Of a DNA stretch of 64,000 nt, positions 1 through 8,821 are shown piece by piece. Made by a program: the position numbers and the translations under genes. The notes under the pieces are model-generated. The model worked only from the letters and a program-made list of their open reading frames with translations. It was not told the origin of the DNA and searched no databases. The stretch is from positions 1 through 64,000 of the forward strand of contig URHG01000004.1 in assembly GCA_900547555.1 (NCBI GenBank), read 5' to 3'. The DNA comes from an uncultured Porphyromonadaceae bacterium. GTDB lineage: Bacteria; Bacteroidota; Bacteroidia; Bacteroidales; UBA11471. The first letter of the stretch is position 1, and each line of letters begins with the position of its first letter.

Positions 1-10
1 TAATTCCCAT
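1..10 (-). CDS. rplW: 50S ribosomal protein L23, first codons only (partial)
   Basis: Only the start codon and the next two codons (Met-Gly-Ile) lie in the window; the gene runs off the left edge. The call rests on position: in the S10 operon L23 follows L4, and Bacteroidales L23 commonly begins Met-Gly-Ile. A perfect AGGAGG Shine-Dalgarno (positions 19-24) sits eight bases before the ATG, which is notable because such motifs are uncommon upstream of Bacteroidota genes. Confidence 0.7.
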
Positions 11-31
11 TATCTAAGCCTCCTTTTTAAA

Positions 32-658
32 TTAAGATAAGATATTCTCGATAGCTTTGAGCGAACTTTCTGTAACAACAAGTGTTTCAGCATCCAATAC
101 TTTGTAAGTATTTAATGCAGAAGCTATTGCTACGTTAGCACGTTCGATGTTACGAGCTGACAAATATACGTTTTTATTAGCTTCCGGCAAAACCAAAAGC
201 AACTTCTTGTCAGCAATTTTAAGATTATTTACCATTGCAACGAAATCTTTTGTCTTAGGAGCTTCAAAAGTGAAGTCTTCAACAATAACGATTGCATTTG
301 CTTGTGCTTTATAAGACAAAGCTGACTTACGAGCCAATGTCTTAACTTTTTTATTCAATTTAAACCAGTAGTCACGAGGTTTAGGACCAAATACACGAGC
401 ACCACCTACCAACACCGGAGAGTTGATATCACCACGACGTGCACCGCCACCACCTTTTTGACGACCTAATTTACGAGTAGAACCGCTGATTTCGCTTCTT
501 TCCTTAGATTTGTGAGTTCCCTGACGTTGATTAGCCATAAACTGTTTAACATCCAGATAGATAGCGTGATCATTGGGTTCAATTCCGAAGATTGATTCGC
601 TTAACGTAACCTTTCTTCCGGTGTCTTCACCTTTAATATTTAATACGTTAACTTCCAT
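32..658 (-). CDS. rplD: 50S ribosomal protein L4
   Basis: This 208-residue protein is ribosomal protein L4, an early-assembly protein of the large subunit that lines the exit tunnel. The loop around residues 60-90, rich in Lys, Arg and Gly ([15 protein letters not shown]), is the tunnel extension typical of L4. Its start codon shares one base with the stop codon of rplC, so the two are translationally coupled. In E. coli L4 represses its own S10 operon; whether that holds here is unknown, but see the hairpin upstream of rpsJ. Confidence 0.98.
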   Translation of the reverse strand: MEVNVLNIKGEDTGRKVTLSESIFGIEPNDHAIYLDVKQFMANQRQGTHKSKERSEISGSTRKLGRQKGGGGARRGDINSPVLVGGARVFGPKPRDYWFKLNKKVKTLARKSALSYKAQANAIVIVEDFTFEAPKTKDFVAMVNNLKIADKKLLLVLPEANKNVYLSARNIERANVAIASALNTYKVLDAETLVVTESSLKAIENILS

Positions 659-1275
659 TATTTTTCAATTATTACGATTGAACCTTTGCAACCCGGTACA
701 GAACCCTTAATCAACAGCAAGTTATGTTCCGGAATCACCTTTAATACCTGTAAGTTGTGTGTAGTCACGCGGTCACCACCCATCTGGCCACCCATACGCA
801 TTCCTTTGAATACTTTTGCAGGGTATGAACAAGCACCGATAGAACCCGGTTTACGAGCGCGATTGTGCTGACCGTGAGTAGTCTGACCTACACCACCAAA
901 TCCATGTCTTTTTACAACACCTTGGAAACCTTTACCCTTAGAAGTACCAACAACATCAACATAAGCAGTGTCATTGAACAATTCTACAGTAATTGCGTCT
1001 CCTAAATTCAATTCTGTTTCAAAATCTTTGAACTCGGCCAAGTGTCTCTTTGGAGTTACACCAGCTTTTTTAAAGTGTCCCATCAAAGGTTTGGTAGTAT
1101 GTTTTTCCTTTTTGTCCTGGAAACCTACCTGAACAGCTGCATAGCCATCTTTTTCGACACTCTTAATCTGAGTAACCACACAAGGACCAGCTTCGATAAC
1201 AGTGCATGGTACATTTTTACCATCAGCACTGAAAACGGATGTCATTCCGATTTTCTTTCCTAATAATCCTGGCAT
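658..1275 (-). CDS. rplC: 50S ribosomal protein L3
   Basis: This 205-residue protein is ribosomal protein L3, which reaches towards the peptidyl-transferase centre. The start ([14 protein letters not shown]) and the central segment [13 protein letters not shown]...THGQ are family signatures, the latter holding the Gln that is methylated in some bacteria. Length is normal. It lies 20 bases downstream of rpsJ and overlaps rplD by one base, which fits the standard S10 operon order rpsJ-rplC-rplD-rplW. Confidence 0.98.
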   Translation of the reverse strand: MPGLLGKKIGMTSVFSADGKNVPCTVIEAGPCVVTQIKSVEKDGYAAVQVGFQDKKEKHTTKPLMGHFKKAGVTPKRHLAEFKDFETELNLGDAITVELFNDTAYVDVVGTSKGKGFQGVVKRHGFGGVGQTTHGQHNRARKPGSIGACSYPAKVFKGMRMGGQMGGDRVTTHNLQVLKVIPEHNLLLIKGSVPGCKGSIVIIEK

Positions 1276-1295
1276 TTCAGTTAATTTTTAATGGA

Positions 1296-1601
1296 TTAAA
1301 CTTTAATTTCTACTTCTACACCACTCGGTAACTCCAACTTCATCAGAGCATCTACTGTCTTAGCTGTTGAGCTATAGATATCGATTAATCTCTTATAAGA
1401 AGAAAGTTCAAACTGTTCACGTGACTTCTTGTTAACGAAAGTCGAACGGTTTACAGTGAAAATACGTTTGTGAGTAGGCAATGGAATAGGACCGCTAACA
1501 ATAGCGCCTGTAGCCTTCACTGTTTTCACGATCTTTTCAGCAGACTTATCCACCAAGTTGTGATCGTATGATTTCAGTTTAATTCTAATTTTTTGACTCA
1601 T
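1296..1601 (-). CDS. rpsJ: 30S ribosomal protein S10
   Basis: This 101-residue protein is S10 (NusE), a small-subunit head protein that in E. coli also takes part in transcription antitermination. The pattern [10 protein letters not shown] near the N-terminus and [17 protein letters not shown] in the middle are diagnostic. The gene is separated from fusA by 92 bases that contain a stable hairpin and, beyond it, a run of Us in the transcript, so its expression may be set partly by readthrough. tuf, which sits between fusA and rpsJ in many bacteria, is absent here, as is usual in Bacteroidota. Confidence 0.98.
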   Translation of the reverse strand: MSQKIRIKLKSYDHNLVDKSAEKIVKTVKATGAIVSGPIPLPTHKRIFTVNRSTFVNKKSREQFELSSYKRLIDIYSSTAKTVDALMKLELPSGVEVEIKV

Positions 1602-1625
1602 TAGATTGTTATTTATAAAATGATT

Positions 1626-1680
1626 AAAAAAACATATAAAGTGGGGCCGGATTAAGAGTCATTCGCTAACCCGTTGCCCC
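1626..1680 (-). promoter_or_regulatory. Hairpin with U-tract in the rpsJ leader (possible attenuator)
   Basis: On the minus strand GGGGC (1676-1680) pairs with GCCCC (1643-1647) and, inside it, GGGTTA (1667-1672) pairs with TAATCC (1649-1654), giving an 11-pair stem with a small asymmetric bulge. An uninterrupted T run follows about 12 bases later (complement of 1626-1632). This is seen directly. A role as an attenuator or an r-protein binding site is inference. Confidence 0.45.
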
Positions 1681-1693
1681 AAATTATTCTTTA

Positions 1694-3811
1694 TTATACT
1701 AAGTCTACACGACCCTTCACTTCTTCAAGTACTGCCTTAGCAATTGAGCTAGACACCTGAGCATGATGGTCATAAGTCATAGATGAAGTTGCACGACCAG
1801 AAGTAATAGTACGCAAAGCCGTTACATAACCAAACATTTCAGCCAAAGGCACTTTTGCTTTAACAATACGAGCACCTGAACGGCTTGATTCCATACCTTC
1901 TACCTGACCGCGACGTTTGTTCAAGTCACCGATAACATCACCCATGTTTTCTTCGGGAGTTACAACTTCCAATTTCATGATAGGCTCAGTCAATACAGGA
2001 CCCGCTTTAGCACAAGCGTTTTTGTAAGCCTGAATAGCACAGATTTCAAATGACAACTGGTCAGAGTCAACCGGGTGGAATGAACCATCTTTCAAGACTA
2101 CCTTCAGTGAATCAAGCGGATAACCTGCCAATACACCATTCTTCATTGCAGTTTGGAAACCTTTCTGAACTGACGGAATAAATTCCTTAGGAATATTACC
2201 ACCCTTCACTTCATCGATAAATTGCAATCCACCTTGAGTAAAGTCTTCATCAACCGGACCAATTGCTACGATAATATCAGCGAATTTACCGCGACCACCG
2301 GACTGTTTCTTATAAACTTCACGCAATTCAACAGTTTTTGTAATAGCTTCCTTGTAGTTAACCTGAGGTTTACCCTGATTACATTCTACTTTAAATTCAC
2401 GTTTCAAGCGGTCGATAATAATATCCAAGTGGAGCTCACCCATACCAGAGATGATAGTCTGACCTGACTGCTCATCAGTTTTAACTGTAAATGTCGGGTC
2501 TTCTTCAGCCAACTTAGCCAAACCGTTAGACAGCTTATCCAAGTCTTTCTGTGTTTTGGGCTCAACTGCAATACCAATAACCGGATCAGGGAATTCCATA
2601 GATTCCAATACAATGGGTGCTTCTTCGTCACACAGAGTATCACCTGTACGAATATCCTTGAATCCAACACCTGCACCAATATCACCAGCACTAATTACTT
2701 CAACAGGGTTCTGTTTATTTGAGTGCATCTGGAACAGACGTGACACACGTTCTTTTTTACCGGAGCGAGTGTTATAAATATAAGAGCCGGCTTCTACTTT
2801 ACCTGAGTAAACACGGAAGAAAGTCAAACGACCTACATAGGGGTCAGTTGCAATCTTAAATGCCAAAGCTGAAGTTTTTTCATCTTCACTGGGTTTACGA
2901 TCTTCTTCCGCACCTGTGCTCGGGTTAGTACCCACGATAGCAGGAGTATCCAACGGAGAAGGCAAGAATGCACAAACATAATCAAGCAATGTCTGAACAC
3001 CTTTATTCTTGAACGAAGAACCGCAGAACATAGGAACGATGTCCATCTTCAAAGTACCTGCACGCAATGCACGCAAGATTTCTTCTTCAGTGATAGTAGA
3101 AGGATCATCAAAGAATTTCTCCATCAAAGTATCATCGAAATCTGCTACTTTTTCAAGCAGTTTTTCTCTCCATTCATTAGCTTCGTCAACCAAGTTTGCC
3201 GGGATTTCTTCTACACTGTAGTCTGCTCCCATAGTCTCATCATGCCATAAGATGGCTTTCATCTTAATCAGGTCAACAACACCTTTGAAGTTTTCTTCCG
3301 CACCGATAGGAATTACAACAGGACAAGGATTTGCACCGAGCACAGTTTTCATCTGACGAACAACTTCAAAAAAGTCAGCACCAGAACGGTCCATTTTGTT
3401 AACATAACCGATACGAGGCACATTGTATTTATCAGCCTGACGCCACACTGTTTCCGACTGAGGTTCTACACCACCGACAGCACAATAAGCAGCAACAGCT
3501 CCATCCAAAACGCGTAATGAACGTTCTACTTCAGCAGTAAAGTCAACGTGTCCCGGAGTATCAATCAAGTTAATCTTATAAGTATTGCCTGCATATTTCC
3601 AACGAGTTGTTGTCGCTGCAGAGGTAATAGTAATACCACGTTCCTGCTCCTGAGCCATCCAGTCCATTGTAGCTGCACCATCATGAACCTCACCAATTTT
3701 GTGGGTCAGACCGGTGTAGAACAAAATGCGTTCCGAAGTGGTTGTCTTACCGGCATCGATATGAGCCATAATACCGATATTGCGGGTCAAATGCAAATCA
3801 TTTTTAGCCAT
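1694..3811 (-). CDS. fusA: Translation elongation factor G
   Basis: EF-G is the GTPase that drives tRNA and mRNA translocation on the ribosome. The 705-residue protein has the P-loop AHIDAGKT at residues 16-23, the G3 motif DTPGH at 84-88 and NKMD at 138-141, followed by the usual domains II to V. It is of normal length and lies in str operon order after rpsG. The start is supported by the conserved N-terminal segment ([19 protein letters not shown]). Confidence 0.98.
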   Translation of the reverse strand: MAKNDLHLTRNIGIMAHIDAGKTTTSERILFYTGLTHKIGEVHDGAATMDWMAQEQERGITITSAATTTRWKYAGNTYKINLIDTPGHVDFTAEVERSLRVLDGAVAAYCAVGGVEPQSETVWRQADKYNVPRIGYVNKMDRSGADFFEVVRQMKTVLGANPCPVVIPIGAEENFKGVVDLIKMKAILWHDETMGADYSVEEIPANLVDEANEWREKLLEKVADFDDTLMEKFFDDPSTITEEEILRALRAGTLKMDIVPMFCGSSFKNKGVQTLLDYVCAFLPSPLDTPAIVGTNPSTGAEEDRKPSEDEKTSALAFKIATDPYVGRLTFFRVYSGKVEAGSYIYNTRSGKKERVSRLFQMHSNKQNPVEVISAGDIGAGVGFKDIRTGDTLCDEEAPIVLESMEFPDPVIGIAVEPKTQKDLDKLSNGLAKLAEEDPTFTVKTDEQSGQTIISGMGELHLDIIIDRLKREFKVECNQGKPQVNYKEAITKTVELREVYKKQSGGRGKFADIIVAIGPVDEDFTQGGLQFIDEVKGGNIPKEFIPSVQKGFQTAMKNGVLAGYPLDSLKVVLKDGSFHPVDSDQLSFEICAIQAYKNACAKAGPVLTEPIMKLEVVTPEENMGDVIGDLNKRRGQVEGMESSRSGARIVKAKVPLAEMFGYVTALRTITSGRATSSMTYDHHAQVSSSIAKAVLEEVKGRVDLV

Positions 3812-3843
3812 TTTCGTCCTTTACTTATTTAATTATTACTTGA

Positions 3844-4320
3844 TTAGAATCTGAAGTGAGCGAATGCACGGTTAGCTTCTGCCATACGATGCATATCTTC
3901 TTTACGCTTGAAGGCACCACCCTGTTCGTTGAATGCGTCGATGATTTCAGCAGCCAATTTATCTGCCATTGACTTACCACCACGTTTACGAGCGAAAAGG
4001 ATCAAGTTTTTCATTGAGATTGATTCCTTGCGTTCAGGACGGATTTCAGTAGGAACCTGGAATGTAGCACCACCCACACGGCGAGACTTAACTTCCAGCT
4101 GAGGAGTTACGTTATCCAAAGCCTTCTTCCAAATTTCCAAAGCTGACTTTTCTTCGTTAGGAAGTTTTGTTTTTACTGTTTCCAATGCAGCATAGAAGAT
4201 TTCGTAAGAGGTATTCTTCTTTCCATCATACATCAGATGGTTTACGAATTTAGAAACCTTCTGGTCATTAAATACCGGATCCGGAAGGATCACACGTTTT
4301 TTTGGTTTTGCTTTTCTCAT
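3844..4320 (-). CDS. rpsG: 30S ribosomal protein S7
   Basis: This 158-residue protein is S7, the primary binder that organises the 3' major domain of 16S rRNA. The N-terminal MRKAKPKKR and the motif [16 protein letters not shown] near residues 83-98 identify it. In E. coli S7 is the translational repressor of the str operon and binds the rpsL-rpsG gap; here that gap is 161 bases long and carries a hairpin. Confidence 0.98.
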   Translation of the reverse strand: MRKAKPKKRVILPDPVFNDQKVSKFVNHLMYDGKKNTSYEIFYAALETVKTKLPNEEKSALEIWKKALDNVTPQLEVKSRRVGGATFQVPTEIRPERKESISMKNLILFARKRGGKSMADKLAAEIIDAFNEQGGAFKRKEDMHRMAEANRAFAHFRF

Positions 4321-4373
4321 TTTTCTTAAAAAAATAATGTTTTTTGTTTGGGGCTGCGACTCTTGTTTACTTC

Positions 4374-4393
4374 AACGCTTCCACCGAAGCATT
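4374..4393 (-). promoter_or_regulatory. Hairpin in the rpsL-rpsG intergenic gap
   Basis: The transcript can form an 8-pair stem (AATGCTTC with GAAGCGTT, one G-U pair) closed by a GGTG tetraloop, about 55 bases before rpsG. The location matches the place where E. coli S7 binds its own mRNA. The structure is seen in the sequence; regulatory use is inferred from location only. Confidence 0.35.
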
Positions 4394-4481
4394 TACTCAA
4401 CCTTTATAGCTTATTCCAACAAACCAAAAACTTAAATTAAAATACTTTTTTTTCTTTTCGGAATTTCAGCCAGGCTTCAAA

Positions 4482-4895
4482 TTACTTTTTACCTTTACCT
4501 TTTGCAGGAGCTGCTGCTTGTCCGGCTTTCGGGCGTTTAGCACCGTATTTAGAACGTCTTTGTGTACGACCAGCCACACCCGCTGTATCCAAAGTACCAC
4601 GAACAATGTGATAACGTACACCCGGAAGGTCTTTCACACGACCACCACGAACCAATACGATTGAGTGTTCCTGCAAGTTGTGTCCTTCTCCCGGAATATA
4701 AGAGTTCACCTCTTTTCCGTTGGTCAAACGCACACGTGCTACTTTACGCATTGCAGAGTTAGGTTTTTTGGGAGTCGTCGTATATACTCTCACACACACA
4801 CCACGTCTTTGAGGACATGAATCCAGTGCAGGAGATTTACTTTTGTCTTCCAAAACAACCCGCCCTTTTCTTACTAATTGCTGAATTGTAGGCAT
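4482..4895 (-). CDS. rpsL: 30S ribosomal protein S12
   Basis: This 137-residue protein is S12, part of the decoding centre. [11 protein letters not shown] at the N-terminus and the TPKKPNSA and [10 protein letters not shown] loops are canonical; the lysines that mutate in streptomycin-resistant strains are present in wild-type form, so no ribosomal streptomycin resistance is predicted. The tail is basic and rich in Ala, Pro and Lys. It is the first gene of the str operon, with about 140 bases of leader to the predicted promoter. Confidence 0.98.
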   Translation of the reverse strand: MPTIQQLVRKGRVVLEDKSKSPALDSCPQRRGVCVRVYTTTPKKPNSAMRKVARVRLTNGKEVNSYIPGEGHNLQEHSIVLVRGGRVKDLPGVRYHIVRGTLDTAGVAGRTQRRSKYGAKRPKAGQAAAPAKGKGKK

Positions 4896-5228
4896 CTTTT
4901 AAACTTTTTTAAATCTTTAAATCTTCTTTTATTCGTTGGTTTTCATCTTTGTATCCACCCCGCAACATACAGGCAAAACACTTATAATCAAAGAATTATA
5001 AGCAATCGTCTCAAAATTCGGGGCGAAAAACACCGCAAAGATAGCAACTAAAACACTAATTACCAAACAAAAACAAGAATAATTCTTCAAATAAAGAAAA
5101 TCAGCTCAATGAGTTAAATGCGTAAACGATGTCTTTTACCTTCCGGAAAAATCATGTCGCAATACACCGCAAGAAAATTCAAGCAGCTGCAATCAAATTT
5201 GAAATATCCACCCCAACAGCTTCCGGAA
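4896..5228 (-). promoter_or_regulatory. Leader and promoter region of the str operon
   Basis: No gene is seen in these 333 bases. They hold the minus-strand promoter (5036-5067) and a leader of about 135 bases. In the leader CCCCG (complement of 5019-5023) can pair with CGGGG (complement of 4958-4962), enclosing a perfect 8-pair hairpin CTTATAAT/ATTATAAG (4981-4988 and 4995-5002). The rest, 5070-5228, is AT-rich and without recognisable structure. Confidence 0.5.
5036..5067 (-). promoter_or_regulatory. Bacteroidota-type promoter of the str operon
   Basis: On the minus strand TTTG (complement of 5064-5067) is followed after 20 bases by TATCTTTG (complement of 5036-5043). This matches the -33/-7 pair (TTTG and TAnnTTTG) of the Bacteroidota primary sigma factor. 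Confidence 0.75.
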
Positions 5229-6017
5229 TTATCTATTTTGTTCCGACCAATGAGTCGAGGTTTTTAAATGTTCGATATAGTACCGTTCTTCTTCCGACGG
5301 ATTCCCACTATCGACATACCAAGGCAAATGCCGCACAGAATAAGGAAATCCCGTACGGAAATAAACATAATCGAAATCGACAAGTTCGCCTTTGAAATAA
5401 GGCTTATACACGGCAAACGTTGTATCAATGGGCGCCAAGAAAACATTCGGCTCTACCTCTTGTTCCCAAAATTGACTTTCCCATGCCCGAACCTTATCTT
5501 TCAGCTGATAACAGTCGGGCAGATCATCAATACAAATAGAGAAACCCGCCTTTAATGCTTTCGGATATTTTTTCAGTAAGGAAACAAACTTCTCCATGAA
5601 ATCATCGGGACAATCGGGATGAATTTCCAAATCGGAATCGGTATAAGCAAAATAAGAATCGGTAAACTGTTTATAAATACCGGTCTCCCATACCGCCAAA
5701 TGCCCCACATTCTTATGCAATAAATATACCGGATAAGGGCATTCCCGATAATAATCGAGTAGAGGCGGATAACTCGACCCGTTATCGATGATGTATATAT
5801 TTTTATATCCCCGCACTTCCAAACCATGAAGAAGTGTAAGCAAGGTTTCCAACCGATTGAAGTTATTGATGACAATCGGTATCTCCTTATAAGGAATATC
5901 GCGCACTCCGCAAAAACGTGCCTTCATACTCAAACGGAAATAACGAACAAAATTTTTCCGGGAAAGTTCAAAATCCACTTTTGCCTTCTTGTACTTACGG
6001 ATAAGCTTGCGTCTCAT
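5229..6017 (-). CDS. GT-A fold glycosyltransferase, family 2-like
   Basis: This protein resembles small GT2-like sugar transferases. It opens with a basic stretch, then a nucleotide-binding region (IPIVINNFNRLETL, IIDNGSSYPPLL) and a DxD-type metal motif in YTDSDLEI. I start it at MRRKLIRKYKK (6017) rather than 6119, because a -7 promoter box lies at 6035-6042 and the extra N-terminal residues look non-coding; this gives 262 residues. There is no signal peptide or membrane span. It stands alone between the str operon and rnhB, so donor, acceptor and pathway are unknown; cell-surface glycan synthesis is a guess. Confidence 0.75.
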   Translation of the reverse strand: MRRKLIRKYKKAKVDFELSRKNFVRYFRLSMKARFCGVRDIPYKEIPIVINNFNRLETLLTLLHGLEVRGYKNIYIIDNGSSYPPLLDYYRECPYPVYLLHKNVGHLAVWETGIYKQFTDSYFAYTDSDLEIHPDCPDDFMEKFVSLLKKYPKALKAGFSICIDDLPDCYQLKDKVRAWESQFWEQEVEPNVFLAPIDTTFAVYKPYFKGELVDFDYVYFRTGFPYSVRHLPWYVDSGNPSEEERYYIEHLKTSTHWSEQNR

Positions 6018-6034
6018 AGCCCTTTTGTTTGTTA

Positions 6035-6042
6035 CAAAGATA
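6035..6042 (-). promoter_or_regulatory. -7 promoter box for the glycosyltransferase
   Basis: TATCTTTG on the minus strand, 17 bases before the chosen start at 6017. No good -33 box is seen. It helps rule out the longer reading frame. Confidence 0.45.
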
Positions 6043-6095
6043 TATATTAATTTACAAAAAAGGGGATAACAGATATATATCGAAAAACTTTTTTC

Positions 6096-6103
6096 TACAT
6101 TTG
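6096..6103 (+). promoter_or_regulatory. -7 promoter box for rnhB
   Basis: TACATTTG lies 18 bases before the rnhB start, which implies a very short leader. No clear -33 box. Confidence 0.45.
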
Positions 6104-6121
6104 TAACGGAAAACACCATTT

Positions 6122-6724
6122 ATGCTACTCCCCTATAAAATAGAGAATCGCATCGAAGCGGGTTGCGACGAAGCCGGTCGCGGCTGCTTGGCCGGTGCCG
6201 TATATGCGGCGGCTGTCATATTGCCACCGACATTTCAAGACGAACGGCTCAACGATTCGAAACAACTCTCCGAAAAACAACGTTATGCCTTGCGCCCCGT
6301 CATCGAACAGAATGCCATCGCATGGGCCATAGGCGTCGTAATGCCAGAAGAAATCGACGAAATCAATATTCTGAAAGCTTCTTTTCTCGCCATGCATCGT
6401 GCCCTCGACGCTTTAAAGACTCGCCCCGAGGCATTGCTCATCGACGGAAACCGTTTCGTTCCCTACCATAACATACCCTATTCTTGCGAAATAAAAGGCG
6501 ACGGACGATTTCTCTCTATCGCCGCAGCTTCGATTCTTGCCAAAACATATCGAGACGATTACATGACAAAATTGCACGAAGAGTTCCCACAGTATCACTG
6601 GAATGAGAACAAAGGGTATCCCACTCGCGCACACCGGGCTGCCATTGCACAATACGGTCCTACGCCCTATCATCGCAAGACATTCAACCTGCTGGGCGCA
6701 GAACAGCACTCGCTTTTTGAATGA
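6122..6724 (+). CDS. rnhB: Ribonuclease HII
   Basis: RNase HII cuts the RNA strand of RNA-DNA hybrids and removes single ribonucleotides misincorporated in DNA. The signature [12 protein letters not shown] at residues 14-25 carries the catalytic Asp-Glu pair; ALLIDGN and the later [14 protein letters not shown] motif complete the active site. At 200 residues it has normal length. The gene is monocistronic: it has its own promoter and ends just before a strong bidirectional terminator. Confidence 0.96.
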   Translation: MLLPYKIENRIEAGCDEAGRGCLAGAVYAAAVILPPTFQDERLNDSKQLSEKQRYALRPVIEQNAIAWAIGVVMPEEIDEINILKASFLAMHRALDALKTRPEALLIDGNRFVPYHNIPYSCEIKGDGRFLSIAAASILAKTYRDDYMTKLHEEFPQYHWNENKGYPTRAHRAAIAQYGPTPYHRKTFNLLGAEQHSLFE

Positions 6725-6762
6725 TGGCACGACCCCCAAAAAACGAGAAACACCTCCATAAT

Positions 6763-6796
6763 AAAAAAAGCCAACCCTTTAAGGTTGGCTTTTTTA
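6763..6796. terminator. Bidirectional terminator between rnhB and the peptide transporter
   Basis: AGCCAACC (6769-6776) pairs with GGTTGGCT (6783-6790). The stem is flanked by an A run on the left and a T run on the right, so it can serve both convergent genes. Confidence 0.9.
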
Positions 6797-6813
6797 TTAT
6801 AAACCATCATTCT

Positions 6814-8337
6814 TTATTTGGTAGCAGCTTCGAGCTTTTTCATCATCACAAACATAAAGAGCGCCGACAAGAGGCAGAGTACGATAAATACCGACCATAC
6901 CAACCACAGAGGCAAACCACCCCACAAAAAACCGCCGACCGAAACGAGGGCATTACCGATAGCCGTCGCTACGAACCAACCACCCATCATCATTCCTTTC
7001 AACTTGGGAGGAGCTACTTTCGAGACGAAAGATATTCCCATCGGAGAGAGTAACAACTCGGCAAACGTCAATACAAGATAGGTAGAAATAAGCCAATTTG
7101 CCGACACCAATGTCCCCTCTTCTCCCGACTTGACAACCTCTGCTTGAGCATCGGGTGTAAGCAGACCCAGCGACCCGAAAGCCATAATGGCAAATCCGGC
7201 AGCAGCGATCAACATACCGTAAGCGATTTTGCGAGGCGCAGAAGGTTCTTTGCCCCGTTTGGCCAACGCACCGAAAATTGCCATCGACACAGGGGTCAAT
7301 GCCACGACATAGAACGGATTGAATTGCTGGAAAATAGGAGCAGACACGGCAATAGCGCCAGACAAGTTAAAATACTTATAGGCCAAAATGGCAATGACAC
7401 CCAATACGATGGCCCCCGAAATAACCTTAGTCTGCTTCGTATCTCCCTGAAAAAGCGAGAAAAGTGCATATACACCGATGATGATCAGGACAAGATTCCA
7501 TACACTGAAAAACATACTTTGAAGTCCTTCCGAACTCTTCGCAGTGAACTCATCAGCAAAATAGGTCAGCGTCAATCCATTTTGATGGAATGCCATCCAG
7601 AAAAACACTACAACTGCAAATACCAGACAAAGGGCAATAATACGTTGCCGGGTTTCGGCCGGAGAGAGATTATCCTCTGCCACCACATCTCCCGCTTTTC
7701 GTTGCCCCCCCTCTACATGACGGAATGTCGGGCGGAATACATAATAAATCGCCATAGAAATAACCAAGGCCACACAAGCAACGGCAAACGAGAAATGGTA
7801 AGCATCATTTGAAGAGAACCCGAGGCTTGTCTCTGCCCATTCTTTGATTTCCACCGCAGCCGTAGGAGCAAAAAGTGCACCCACATTGATCGCCATATAG
7901 AAAATAGAAAATGCAGCATCTCTCTTCGAGGCATATTTGGGATCGTCGTAAAGATTACCCACCATCACTTGTAAGTTTCCTTTGAAAAGACCCGTACCGA
8001 TACTGATAAACGCCAATGCCAAAAGCATACATATCATTGCTATCGTATCGCTTCCCAATGGGAGGGAAAGCAACAAATAACCCGCAAACATAATGGTAAT
8101 ACCGATGGTAACCATCTTTCCAAATCCGAATTTATCGGCCATTATACCTCCGATAAGGGGCATAAAATAAACGAGACCGAGGAATGTACTGTAAATCGCT
8201 CCGGCCACCCCGGCATCAAGACCGAAATTGGCGCGCAGGAAAAGAGCAAATACTGCAATCATCGTGTAGTAGCCGAAGCGTTCGCCCGTGTTGGCAAGCG
8301 CCAAAGCATACAAACCCTTAGGTTGATTTTTAAACAT
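6814..8337 (-). CDS. POT/PTR2 family proton-coupled peptide transporter
   Basis: This 507-residue inner-membrane protein is a proton-dependent oligopeptide transporter of the major facilitator superfamily. It has about 14 hydrophobic segments, the POT entry motif around NTGERFGYY at residues 17-25 (the ERF part of the family's ExxERF is kept, the first Glu is not) and the PTR2 signature FYMAINVGALFAP. Import of di- and tripeptides is expected. It ends at a terminator shared with rnhB; the next gene upstream, sufE, is only 27 bases away and could be co-transcribed. Confidence 0.92.
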   Translation of the reverse strand: MFKNQPKGLYALALANTGERFGYYTMIAVFALFLRANFGLDAGVAGAIYSTFLGLVYFMPLIGGIMADKFGFGKMVTIGITIMFAGYLLLSLPLGSDTIAMICMLLALAFISIGTGLFKGNLQVMVGNLYDDPKYASKRDAAFSIFYMAINVGALFAPTAAVEIKEWAETSLGFSSNDAYHFSFAVACVALVISMAIYYVFRPTFRHVEGGQRKAGDVVAEDNLSPAETRQRIIALCLVFAVVVFFWMAFHQNGLTLTYFADEFTAKSSEGLQSMFFSVWNLVLIIIGVYALFSLFQGDTKQTKVISGAIVLGVIAILAYKYFNLSGAIAVSAPIFQQFNPFYVVALTPVSMAIFGALAKRGKEPSAPRKIAYGMLIAAAGFAIMAFGSLGLLTPDAQAEVVKSGEEGTLVSANWLISTYLVLTFAELLLSPMGISFVSKVAPPKLKGMMMGGWFVATAIGNALVSVGGFLWGGLPLWLVWSVFIVLCLLSALFMFVMMKKLEAATK

Positions 8338-8364
8338 GTTCTTTCTTAGTTTAGGTTTATACTA

Positions 8365-8802
8365 TTATTGTTTCTGTTCGTCTTCTTGTGCCTTGAACAC
8401 CATAGCGTAAAGCCGCATCTGTTTTACCATGGCAAGCAAACCGTTCGAGCGGGTAGGCGACAAATGTTCCGTAAGCCCTATCTGTTCGATGAAATAAAGA
8501 TGTGTATCGAGAATTTCTCGCGGAGTATGACCGGACAAAACCTTGATTAGCAACGAAACGATACCTTTCACAATCACAGCATCGCTCTCGGCCCGATAAA
8601 AGACTTTTCCGTCGCGATATTCGGCATGAAGCCATACCCTACTCTGACAACCTTCTATAAGGTTGCTTTCGACCTTGAATTGTTCGTCGAGGGGAGACAG
8701 GGAATTTCCCAACTCTATCAACAATGCGTATTTATCCATCCAATCATCGAAAGCCGAAAACTCATCGATGACCTCATCTTGTATCTGATCAATAGTCGTC
8801 AT
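8365..8802 (-). CDS. sufE: SufE family cysteine desulfurase sulfur acceptor
   Basis: SufE accepts persulfide sulfur from the desulfurase SufS and hands it to the Fe-S scaffold. The 145-residue protein has the family motif LIEGCQSRVWL with the acceptor cysteine at residue 52. The rest of the suf operon is not in this window. It lies 19 bases downstream of the QC-like gene on the same strand, with no functional link evident. Confidence 0.93.
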   Translation of the reverse strand: MTTIDQIQDEVIDEFSAFDDWMDKYALLIELGNSLSPLDEQFKVESNLIEGCQSRVWLHAEYRDGKVFYRAESDAVIVKGIVSLLIKVLSGHTPREILDTHLYFIEQIGLTEHLSPTRSNGLLAMVKQMRLYAMVFKAQEDEQKQ

Positions 8803-8821
8803 TTTTCAAATTCTGTATTTC

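Noticed and set aside
4736..4765. Streptomycin-resistance mutation in rpsL
   Set aside because: The lysine in the TPKKPNSA loop and the lysine before DLPGVRYH are both wild type.
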